Origin: Anaerolineales bacterium
Lineage (GTDB): Bacteria > Chloroflexota > Anaerolineae > Anaerolineales > UBA6663
DNA length: 51,291 bases
Direction of reading: 5' to 3'
NCBI GenBank assembly: GCA_016789175.1
Contig: JAEURK010000064.1
Coordinates: 1-51,291, forward strand
Shown here: piece by piece, positions 35,755 to 43,415 of the stretch
How the letters are laid out: every line of letters starts with the position of its first letter
Position numbering within the stretch: position 1 is the stretch's first letter
Notes under the pieces: model-generated
Database searches by the model: none
What the model was told of the DNA's origin: nothing
Seen by the model: only the letters and a program-made list of their open reading frames with translations
Program-made: the position numbers and the translations under genes

Positions 35755-36962
35755 CAATCTCGTCCAACCACTTCGACGTCATCGTGGTCGGCGTGGGCGG
35801 GATGGGCAGCGCCGCGTTGTATCAGCTGGCGGCGCGCGGCAAACGCGTGCTCGGCCTCGAGCGCTTCGACATCCCACACACGCTGGGCTCCTCGCACGGC
35901 GTGACCCGCATCATCCGCCTGGCCTACTATGAGCACCCCTCGTACGTCGACCTGCTGCGCCGCAGCTACCAGCTCTGGCGCGAGATCGAGATCGAGGTCA
36001 AGGAGCAGTTGCTCTACATCACGGGCTCGATCGACGCCGGCCCGCCCGGCAGCTGGGTGTTCGAGGGCGCCTGGCGCTCGGCGCGCGAGCACGACCTGCC
36101 CCACGAGATCCTGACCGGGGCCGAGATGCGCCGCCGCTTCCCGGGCTACAACCTGCCGGCCGAGACGCTGGCCCTGCTCCAGCCCGAGGGCGGCTTTCTG
36201 CTGCCCGAACGCTGTGTGGTCGGCTACGCCCAGGCCGCGATGGCGCGCGGGGCCGAGGTGCATGGCCGCGAGCGCGTCCTCGGCTGGGACCCGTACTACG
36301 GCGGTGTCAAAGTCACCAGCGACCGCGGCGTGTACACGGCCGACAAGCTCGTGATCACGGCCGGGGCCTGGGCCGGCCACCTGGTGCCCGAACTCCGTCA
36401 CCTGGCCGTGCCGGAGCGCCAGGTGCTGGCCTGGCTGGCCTGCGAAAAGCCCGAGCTCTTCCAGCGGGATCGGTTCCCGGTTTTCAACCTGCTGGTCGAG
36501 GAGGGCCGCTACTACGGCTTTCCGTCCTTCGGGATCCCGGGCTTCAAGTTCGGGCGCTACCACCACTTTGAAGAGGTCGTGGACCCCGAGCATTGGAACC
36601 GCGAGCCCACGGCCGAGGACGAGCGCGTGTTGCGCGACTTCGCCTCACGTTACTTCCCGCGCGGCGCGGGGCCGATGCTGACCATGGCCTCGTGCATGTT
36701 CACCAACACGCCCGACCGGCACTTCATCCTCGACCTGCATCCCGAACACAAGCAGGTCGTGATCGCGTCGCCGTGCTCGGGCCATGGGTTCAAGTTTGCG
36801 TCGGTGGTCGGCGAGATCGCGGCCGACCTGGCCGAGCGCGGCCAGACCCGGCACAACCTCGAGCTCTTCCAGCTGCGGCGTTTCAGCGACCCGGCGCATC
36901 CGCTCTACGCGTCTTCCTCAACGCAGGCGTCTCAGACACCGGGCATCGCATCACTCTGGTAG
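35751..36962 (+). CDS. Monomeric sarcosine oxidase-type FAD enzyme
   Basis: A 403-aa flavoenzyme of the MSOX/MTOX family, oxidising sarcosine or a related N-methyl amino acid to glycine, formaldehyde (or a C1-folate) and H2O2. FAD binds through VVGVGGMGS (12-20). The flavin-phosphate/active-site stretch SSHGVTRIIRLAY holds H49, R53 and R56. C315 in the CMFTNTPDRHFI context matches the cysteine that carries covalent FAD in Bacillus MSOX, even in residue number. SGHGFKFASVVGE (343-355) is the typical C-terminal motif. It starts inside the stop codon of the GcvT-like gene, so translation is coupled. Confidence 0.9.
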   Translation: MTISSNHFDVIVVGVGGMGSAALYQLAARGKRVLGLERFDIPHTLGSSHGVTRIIRLAYYEHPSYVDLLRRSYQLWREIEIEVKEQLLYITGSIDAGPPGSWVFEGAWRSAREHDLPHEILTGAEMRRRFPGYNLPAETLALLQPEGGFLLPERCVVGYAQAAMARGAEVHGRERVLGWDPYYGGVKVTSDRGVYTADKLVITAGAWAGHLVPELRHLAVPERQVLAWLACEKPELFQRDRFPVFNLLVEEGRYYGFPSFGIPGFKFGRYHHFEEVVDPEHWNREPTAEDERVLRDFASRYFPRGAGPMLTMASCMFTNTPDRHFILDLHPEHKQVVIASPCSGHGFKFASVVGEIAADLAERGQTRHNLELFQLRRFSDPAHPLYASSSTQASQTPGIASLW

Positions 36963-36968
36963 AGGAGA

Positions 36969-37020
36969 GAAGAGGGAGGAGGGAGAAGGGTCACGCGGCA
37001 GCGTTCCCTCCTCCCTCTTC
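36969..37020. repeat. Purine-rich inverted repeat, copy B (intergenic)
   Basis: GAAGAGGGAGGAGGGA (36969-36984) pairs perfectly over 16 bases with 37005-37020, with a 20-base loop. It fills the gap between the sarcosine oxidase and dimethylglycine dehydrogenase genes. The arm is nearly identical to that of copy A inside the membrane protein gene. Confidence 0.9.
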
Positions 37021-37044
37021 CCTCTTCCCTTCAACGGGGCACAC

Positions 37045-39486
37045 ATGCACACACAGGCACGCATCGTCATCATCGGCGGCGGGATCGTGGGCGTCAGCAC
37101 TGCCTACCATCTGCAGAAGCGCGGCTGGCGCGAGATCGTGGTGCTCGATCAGGGTCCGCTGTTCAAGAACCTGGGTTCGACCTCGCACGCCCCGGGTCTG
37201 ATCTTCCAGCACAACAACTCGCGGGCCGTGTGCAAACTGGCCCAGTGGTCGGTCGCCACCTACCTCGAGGCCGAGCGCGAGCTGGGTGACGAGCTTTTGT
37301 GCTGGAAGGTCGGCAGCCTGGAGCTGGCCGAGACGTCCGAGCGCTGGGAAGAGCTCAAGCGCAAGATCGGCAACGCTGCGGCTTGGGGGCTCGAAGCCCA
37401 TCTGGTCGGGCGCGATGAGATCGCCGCGCGGGTGCCGATCGCGCGCGTCGATGATCTGTACGGCGCCCTGCATGTGCCCGGCGACCTCGACGTGCGCGGC
37501 GTGGCCCTGGCGGCCGGGCTGGCGCGCCTGAGCGAGCGCGACGGCGCGACCACGTACTACCCGAACACGCCGGTCACGGGCATCGAGGTCAAGGACGGGC
37601 ACGTGCAAGCGGTGGTCACCGCACAGGGTCGGATCGCGACCGAGCTGGTGGTATGCGCGGCCGGGCTGTGGGGCCCTGTCATCGGGCGCATGGTCGGCCT
37701 GACGCTGCCGATGACGCCCATGCAGCACCTGTACGCCCGCAGTACCCCCCTGCCCGAGCTCGAGGGCGAGACCCTCGACGTACGCCACCCGATCGTGCGC
37801 CAGCAGGATCAAGACATGTACTACCGCCAGCACGGCGAGGCCTACGGTTTCGGGTCGTATCGCCACGCGCCGCTGGTCGTCCCGGCCGAGCAGCTGCCCA
37901 AACACGATCATCCGGCCGAGTTCCCGTCGATCGCGACGGATCTGGCCGACTCGTGGGCGGTGGCCTGCCGGCGCTTCCCGGCCCTGGCCAACGCCGAGAT
38001 CGCGGCCCACTTCAACGGCCTGTTCTCGTTCACGACCGATGGCAACTCGATCGTCGGTGAGTCGCCGGACGTGCGCGGCTTCTGGAGCGCCGAGGCCGTG
38101 TGGGTCACACACGCCGGAGGCACCGCGCGCGCCGTCGCCGACTGGTTGACCGAGGGCGACCCCGGGCTCGACCTGCGCGAACTCGACCTCAACCGCTTCC
38201 ACCCGCATGCGCGAACACGCCCGTACCTGCACAATCGGGTCGAGCGCCAATTCATCGAAGTCTACGACATCATCCATCCGCTGCAGCAGATCGAGCACCC
38301 GCGCGGGTTGCGCGTTTCGCCAATGCACGAGCGGCTCGTCGCGCAGGGCGGGGTCTTCTTCGAGAGCAACGGCTGGGAACGCGCGCAGTGGTTCGAGGCT
38401 AATCTGGCGCTGGCACAGCCTTCGCCGGCGCGCAGCGGCTGGCACGCCCGGCACTGGTCGCCGATCAGCGCGGCCGAGCACCAACAGGTCCGGGCCGCGG
38501 CCGGGTTATTCGACCTGACGCCCTTCGCCAAGTTCGAGGTCAGCGGCCCGGACGCACTGGCGTACCTGCAGCGGCTGTGCGCCAACGACGTCGACAAGCC
38601 GGTCGGCAGCATCGTCTACACCGCCATGTTGACCGAGAAGGGCGGGATACGCTGCGACCTGACTGTGACGCGGCTCGGCCCCGACCGGTTCTGGATCGTC
38701 AGCGGCGGCGGCACCCGCCCGCTCGACCACGCCTGGCTGCGCCGCCACCTGAGCGGCCGGGCCAGTCTACAAGACGTGAGCTCGGCCCATGCCGCAGTCG
38801 GGCTGTGGGGGCCTGCGGCGCGCGCGATCGCGCAGTCGATCAGCGACACCGATCTGAGCGACTCGGCGTTTCCATATCTCACGGCGCGCACGATCACACT
38901 CGGTTACGTGCCGGTACTGGCGCTGCGCATCTCGTACGTCGGCGAGCTCGGCTGGGAGCTGTACGTGCCCACCGAATACGGCCTGCACTTGTGGGATGCG
39001 TTGTGGGCAGCCGGACACGACCGGGGCCTGATCGCGGTCGGAGGCGGCGCGTTCGACACGCTGCGGATCGAGAAGGGTTATCGGTTGTGGGGTAGCGACA
39101 TCCATACCGAGTACACGCCTTACGAGGCGGGCCTCGGCTTCGCAGTCCGCCTGAAGAAGGGCGACTTCATCGGGCGTGACGCGCTCGTGCAGGCCAAGGC
39201 CGCCGGTCCGACCCGCAGGTTGTGCTGTCTGGCGTTCGACGATCCGGCCGTGCCCGCACTCGGTAAGGAGCCAGTGTTCGCGGTCGGCGGCGCGACGGCG
39301 CTGGGTTATCTGACCAGTGCCGGCTATGGCCCAAGCGTTGGGCTCAGTCTCGCGTATGCGTACCTCCCGGTTGAACAAAGCGCGGCCGGCACCCCCCTCG
39401 AGGTGTACTCGTTCGGCGAGCGCCATCCGGCCCGTGTGATTTCGGAACCCGTGTACGATCCGGGGTCTGCGCGGCTGCGTGCATGA
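37045..39486 (+). CDS. Dimethylglycine/sarcosine dehydrogenase-type FAD-GcvT fusion
   Basis: An 813-aa two-domain enzyme. The N-terminal FAD/DAO domain (about 1-430) has GGGIVG at 11-16 and STSHAPG with His48, the usual site of covalent histidyl-FAD in dimethylglycine dehydrogenases and oxidases. The C-terminal domain (about 440-813) is a GcvT-like folate domain with DLTPFAKFEVSGPDAL, TEKGGIRCDLTVTRL, RISYVGELGWELYVP and RIEKGYRLWGSDI. It would demethylate dimethylglycine or sarcosine and pass the C1 unit to THF. The start at 37045 follows the repeat; the longer frame from 36784 overlaps the upstream gene. Only a weak GGGG precedes the ATG. Confidence 0.88.
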   Translation: MHTQARIVIIGGGIVGVSTAYHLQKRGWREIVVLDQGPLFKNLGSTSHAPGLIFQHNNSRAVCKLAQWSVATYLEAERELGDELLCWKVGSLELAETSERWEELKRKIGNAAAWGLEAHLVGRDEIAARVPIARVDDLYGALHVPGDLDVRGVALAAGLARLSERDGATTYYPNTPVTGIEVKDGHVQAVVTAQGRIATELVVCAAGLWGPVIGRMVGLTLPMTPMQHLYARSTPLPELEGETLDVRHPIVRQQDQDMYYRQHGEAYGFGSYRHAPLVVPAEQLPKHDHPAEFPSIATDLADSWAVACRRFPALANAEIAAHFNGLFSFTTDGNSIVGESPDVRGFWSAEAVWVTHAGGTARAVADWLTEGDPGLDLRELDLNRFHPHARTRPYLHNRVERQFIEVYDIIHPLQQIEHPRGLRVSPMHERLVAQGGVFFESNGWERAQWFEANLALAQPSPARSGWHARHWSPISAAEHQQVRAAAGLFDLTPFAKFEVSGPDALAYLQRLCANDVDKPVGSIVYTAMLTEKGGIRCDLTVTRLGPDRFWIVSGGGTRPLDHAWLRRHLSGRASLQDVSSAHAAVGLWGPAARAIAQSISDTDLSDSAFPYLTARTITLGYVPVLALRISYVGELGWELYVPTEYGLHLWDALWAAGHDRGLIAVGGGAFDTLRIEKGYRLWGSDIHTEYTPYEAGLGFAVRLKKGDFIGRDALVQAKAAGPTRRLCCLAFDDPAVPALGKEPVFAVGGATALGYLTSAGYGPSVGLSLAYAYLPVEQSAAGTPLEVYSFGERHPARVISEPVYDPGSARLRA

Positions 39487-39509
39487 TCTACATTTGAGGA
39501 GATACCGTC

Positions 39510-40493
39510 ATGTCCAACCATCCTGTTCCTGCCAAATCCGCGAGTCGGGCACCTTTGTTCGCCAGCGGCATCTGGCTGATCGTCCTGATCGTCGCGGCTC
39601 TGTTCTCTGTTGGAGCAGCCCTGGCCCTGGGAGAGTTCAGCCCCAGGATGATCGAAGGCTGGACGACGATCTGGGTGATGTACGGGGCGTTAGCCGTGGT
39701 CGGCACGCTGCTGTTATCGGTGGGTGGGATCGACTTATCGATCGGCGCCGTCGTCGGCTGGGTCGGCGTGACGATCGGGCTCCTCGCACCGGAAATCGGG
39801 GTTGTGGCCGCCGCAGCCGTGGCGGTGTTCGGCGCGTTCGTGGTCGGCCTGGTCAATGGGCTGTTGATCGGGTTGACGCGGTTGCATCCGGCGCTGATCA
39901 CGCTGGGCACGTTAACGCTGCTGCGCGGGATCGCGTTCATCCTCACCGACAGCGCACCGGTCAGGATCGAAGACATGGAGATCCTTGGTTCGCCCGTGTG
40001 GGGCTGGGGCGGTCTGCTGCTGGCCCTGGCCGGCACGATCCTCCTGACTCTGGCGCTGATGCGCTCGCGGCCAAACCTGAAGCAAGAAGACGCCGGCAGC
40101 GGGCCCCTGACCCGGATCGCATGGATGACGGCCCTATTTGCATTCTCGGGCCTGATCGCCGGCCTGGTGGGTGTGGCCATGGCCGGGCGCCTGGGCGTCG
40201 GCATGGCCATGACCGGCACCGGCTTCGAAGCCCTGGTGCTGATGCTGGCGCTGTTGAGCGGCGTGCCGGTCGGCAAAGGCGCCAACGGGCAGACACTCAT
40301 CGGCCTCGCGGCCGCACTCGTCACGACCCTGGCCTACGTCGCCGTAGAGCACACCTTGCGCTTCAGCGATCTGCCCCAGGCGTCGCTGGAAACGGGGAAA
40401 GGGCTGCTGATCCTGGTCGTGGCTTTGATCTCGTTTGCCGTACACTGGACCGTCGGGCGCATGGGCAAACCCGCGGCAGCGCCCGGAAATTAG
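39510..40493 (+). CDS. RbsC-like ABC transporter permease
   Basis: A 327-aa inner-membrane protein with about eight to nine hydrophobic helices of the BPD_transp_2 (RbsC/AraH) type. GGIDLSIGAVVG (about 72-83) and NGLLIGLTRLHPALITLGTL (about 117-136) are close to ribose-type permeases. TTGAGGAGA nine bases before the ATG is a good ribosome binding site. Neither an ATPase nor a ribose-type binding protein is adjacent, and RbsC-type permeases do not normally pair with OpuAC receptors, so its partners and substrate are unclear. It lies 23 bases after the dehydrogenase gene and is probably in the same operon. Confidence 0.8.
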   Translation: MSNHPVPAKSASRAPLFASGIWLIVLIVAALFSVGAALALGEFSPRMIEGWTTIWVMYGALAVVGTLLLSVGGIDLSIGAVVGWVGVTIGLLAPEIGVVAAAAVAVFGAFVVGLVNGLLIGLTRLHPALITLGTLTLLRGIAFILTDSAPVRIEDMEILGSPVWGWGGLLLALAGTILLTLALMRSRPNLKQEDAGSGPLTRIAWMTALFAFSGLIAGLVGVAMAGRLGVGMAMTGTGFEALVLMLALLSGVPVGKGANGQTLIGLAAALVTTLAYVAVEHTLRFSDLPQASLETGKGLLILVVALISFAVHWTVGRMGKPAAAPGN

Positions 40494-40623
40494 GGTGACG
40501 CAGGGTGTGCAGGCACGCGTTGTCATCCCGGTTCAGACGCGGCCCGATCACGCCGGATCTTTGCCACAAATGGCGCGAATTGAAGCGAATCAGCACGAAG
40601 GTTGTCTCGAGCAGTCATCGCTC

Positions 40624-40661
40624 ATTCGTGATAATTCGTCACAATTCGTGGCAAGAATTCG
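40624..40661. repeat. Tandem ATTCGTG-type short repeats
   Basis: ATTCGTG, AATTCGTC, AATTCGTG and AATTCG recur at about ten-base spacing, in a region less GC-rich than its surroundings. It lies in the 247-base gap between the permease and glycosyltransferase genes. Purpose unknown; it could be a protein-binding array or an eroded repeat. Confidence 0.7.
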
Positions 40662-40725
40662 CCCCAGACAACGCGCCCGGGCATACGACGCAGGCGCGTC
40701 AGTGCGAGCCTGGTTCGCATCGTGC

Positions 40726-40731
40726 TAGAAT
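40726..40731 (+). promoter_or_regulatory. Extended -10 element before the GT4 gene
   Basis: TGCTAGAAT (40723-40731) is an extended -10. It would start transcription near 40738, only a few bases before the ATG at 40741, so this message may be nearly leaderless. No convincing -35 is present. Confidence 0.5.
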
Positions 40732-40740
40732 CTTCTTTCT

Positions 40741-42075
40741 ATGTCGCATCGTATCGGCTTCATCTCCACGCGGTTTGCCGGCACGGATGGGGTCTCGCTC
40801 GAGACCGCTAAGTGGGCCACGGTGCTCGAAAGACTCGGCCATACCTGCTTCTACTTCTCGGGCCAGAGCGATCGGCCCGAGACGATCAGCCGGGTCGTGC
40901 CGGAAGCTTTCTATCGACACCCCGCGGTCGACGCGATCAACAGCGTCGCCTACGCCGGGACCTGGGGCACACCTGAACAGACCCGGGCCTCGCGGCCGGA
41001 TCTGGTCGGGCTGCATCGCGATTTCTTCTCGATCTATATCCGCCCGCCCCACGTCTCCCGGCAGGTCCAGGAACTGAAGGATTACCTCAAGAAGGAGCTC
41101 TACGGCTTCGTGCGGTCCTTCGAAGTCGAGCTGCTGATCATCGAGAACGCCAGCACGATCCCGCTCAACCTGCCCCTCGGTCTGGCGCTGACCGAATTCA
41201 TCGCTGAGACCGGCTTCCCCACGATCGCGCACCATCACGACTTCCACTGGGAACGGCAGCGCTTCGCCGTCAACTGCGTCGGCGATTACATCGCCACGGC
41301 CTTCCCACCGGTGCTGCCCTCGATCCGGCATGTGGTCATCAACACCGTGCAGGCGCAACAGCTGGCTTCGCGCCACGGCGTGTACTCACGCGTGATCCCG
41401 AACGTCATGGATTTCGACACGCCGCCGCCGCCGCCGGATGCCTACTGCGCGACGGTGCGACAGGATCTGGGCATACAGGACGGTGAGTACCTGGTGCTCC
41501 AGCCGACGCGCATCATCCAGCGCAAGGGCATCGAGCACGCGATCGAGCTCGTGCGCCGGTTGGGGTTCAAGGCCAGGCTGGTGATCTCACATGCCGCCGG
41601 CGACGAGGGCACGGCCTACGAAAAGCGCGTGCATGAGTTCGCTGAGTTGCTGGGCGTACCGATCAGCTTCGAGGCCGACCAGGTCGGCGACACGCGCGCC
41701 ACGACGCCCGATGGCCGCAAGATCTACACCCTGGGCGATGTGTACCCGCACGCCGACCTGGTGACCTACCCGTCGACGATCGAGGGCTTCGGCAACGCTT
41801 TCCTCGAGGCCGTTTACTATCGGCGGCCCCTGGTCGTCAACAACTATTCGATCTACGAGGTCGACATCAAGCCCAAGGGCTTCCGGGTGGTCGAGTTCGA
41901 CGGCTTCATCAGTGACTCCACACTGAGCGCCGTGCGCCAGGTGCTGCTCGATCGCGACCTGGCCGCGGCCTGGGCCGAAGAGAACTACGCCCTCGCCAAG
42001 CGCTATTTTTCGTATAGCATGCTCGAGCTGCGTCTGCATGCCCTGCTGGCCGACTGCTTCGGGTATGGGGGCTGA
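40741..42075 (+). CDS. GT4-family glycosyltransferase (possible mannosylglucosylglycerate-type)
   Basis: A 444-aa GT-B retaining glycosyltransferase. The N-terminal Rossmann half opens with IGFISTRFAGTDGVSLE, with GTDGVS as the glycine-rich loop, and includes AHHHDFHWERQR. The nucleotide-sugar half shows PTRIIQRKGIEHAIELVRR and the E-x7-E motif in IEGFGNAFLEA (about 348-358). There is no membrane helix. The opening is reminiscent of enzymes that add mannose to glucosylglycerate, but this is memory of a family style, not a proven match. It lies 18 bases before a second GT4 gene, with GpgS downstream, which makes a compatible-solute role plausible. No Shine-Dalgarno is visible. Confidence 0.8.
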   Translation: MSHRIGFISTRFAGTDGVSLETAKWATVLERLGHTCFYFSGQSDRPETISRVVPEAFYRHPAVDAINSVAYAGTWGTPEQTRASRPDLVGLHRDFFSIYIRPPHVSRQVQELKDYLKKELYGFVRSFEVELLIIENASTIPLNLPLGLALTEFIAETGFPTIAHHHDFHWERQRFAVNCVGDYIATAFPPVLPSIRHVVINTVQAQQLASRHGVYSRVIPNVMDFDTPPPPPDAYCATVRQDLGIQDGEYLVLQPTRIIQRKGIEHAIELVRRLGFKARLVISHAAGDEGTAYEKRVHEFAELLGVPISFEADQVGDTRATTPDGRKIYTLGDVYPHADLVTYPSTIEGFGNAFLEAVYYRRPLVVNNYSIYEVDIKPKGFRVVEFDGFISDSTLSAVRQVLLDRDLAAAWAEENYALAKRYFSYSMLELRLHALLADCFGYGG

Positions 42076-42093
42076 CGCCAAGGCGCTCACCGC

Positions 42094-43314
42094 ATGGCCA
42101 CCATTGCCTTGATCCATCACTCGGCTCCGCCGATCGTCGGCGGGGTTGAGAGCGTGCTCGGCCATCACGCCCGTCTGATGGCGGACGCCGGCCATGACGT
42201 GCGCATCATCGCCGCCCGCGGCGACGCCATCGACGCTCGGGTTGCGTTCGAGCGAGTCCCGCTGGTCGACTCTCGCCACGCCGAGGTCGATATGGTCAAC
42301 GCCGAACTCGCGGCCGGCCACGTCACTCCGCGTTTCAAACAGCTGGTCGACAAGCTCAGCCTCGATCTGGCCGCCGCCCTGCACGATGCCCAGATCGTCA
42401 TCGCCCACAACGTTTGCTCGCTCAACAAGAACCTGGCGCTAACCACGGCGCTGCACAAACGGCATGCCGGCCCGGCCCGGCATCAACGCCTGATCCTCTG
42501 GCACCATGATCTGGCCTGGGTAATGCCGCGCTACCGTGCGCAACTGCACGCCGGCCCCCCCTGGGAACTCCTGCGCACGGCCTGGCCCGGGGCGATGCAG
42601 GTCGTCGTCTCCGAGTTGCGACGAGTGGAATGGTCCAAATTGAGCGGGCAGGATCCGGCGACCATTCATGTCGTGCCGAACGGCGTCGATTACGCGACGT
42701 TTATGAAGATCGAGCCGTTCATGAAGACCTGGCTGGCGGAGTCCCGGCTGCTCGACGCGTGGCCGATCCTGCTCCTGCCGGTGCGGATCACGCCTCGCAA
42801 AAACATCGAGTTAGCGTTACGGATGCTGGCGGCCCTGCGCCAGGAGATGCCGCGCGCGACCCTCGTGGTCACGGGCCCTTTGGGTGCCCACAGCGCCGAA
42901 AACGAACTATACTTTAATGAGTTGCGCGCGTTGCGAACCGAGTTGGGGCTGGGAAAGGCGGCGATCTTCATGGCCGAACAGAGCCGGCACATGTTGCCGG
43001 ACGCCGTGATCGCCGATTTCTTCCATCTGGCCGATGCCCTGTTCCTGCCGAGCCGCGAAGAAGGTTTCGGCATCCCGGTGCTCGAAGCAGCTTTCAGCCG
43101 TCTGCCGGTGTTCTGCACCGACATCCCCCCGCTGCGCGGCCTGGGCCTCGACGAGGCCACATATTTCTCGCCCGAGGCGGACCCCGTCGTCCTGGCCCGG
43201 CAGGTGGCTGTTGTGCTTCGCTCGGCCCCAACCGCGCGTCTGGCAGCCCGTGCACGCGCAGCCTACACCTGGCAGCAGGTGTACGATCGCGACATCGCCC
43301 CCCTGATCGACTGA
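42094..43314 (+). CDS. GT4-family glycosyltransferase
   Basis: A 406-aa GT-B glycosyltransferase. The glycine-rich loop near the N-terminus is PPIVGGVESVLGHHARLM. The sugar-nucleotide half holds LPVRITPRKNIELALRML and the E-x7-E motif in EEGFGIPVLEAAFSRLPVF, then TDIPPLRGLG. It is soluble or peripherally membrane-bound. It follows the first GT4 gene after 18 bases and precedes the Usp-GpgS gene by about 100 bases, so it probably belongs to the same biosynthetic unit. The donor and acceptor are not readable from sequence. Confidence 0.82.
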   Translation: MATIALIHHSAPPIVGGVESVLGHHARLMADAGHDVRIIAARGDAIDARVAFERVPLVDSRHAEVDMVNAELAAGHVTPRFKQLVDKLSLDLAAALHDAQIVIAHNVCSLNKNLALTTALHKRHAGPARHQRLILWHHDLAWVMPRYRAQLHAGPPWELLRTAWPGAMQVVVSELRRVEWSKLSGQDPATIHVVPNGVDYATFMKIEPFMKTWLAESRLLDAWPILLLPVRITPRKNIELALRMLAALRQEMPRATLVVTGPLGAHSAENELYFNELRALRTELGLGKAAIFMAEQSRHMLPDAVIADFFHLADALFLPSREEGFGIPVLEAAFSRLPVFCTDIPPLRGLGLDEATYFSPEADPVVLARQVAVVLRSAPTARLAARARAAYTWQQVYDRDIAPLID

Positions 43315-43415
43315 CGCCTGGGGGCGGCGCTCGCCTCAATCGTTAGTCCGTTCTGTCGCGCTCCGACACCACCCTGGCTTGTCCGGTTCGGAGCCGTCTC
43401 CAGGATCATCTCACC

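Noticed and set aside
36991-38484. A 497-codon minus-strand frame opposite the dimethylglycine dehydrogenase gene
   Set aside because: Shadow frame; the plus-strand gene has clear FAD and GcvT motifs.
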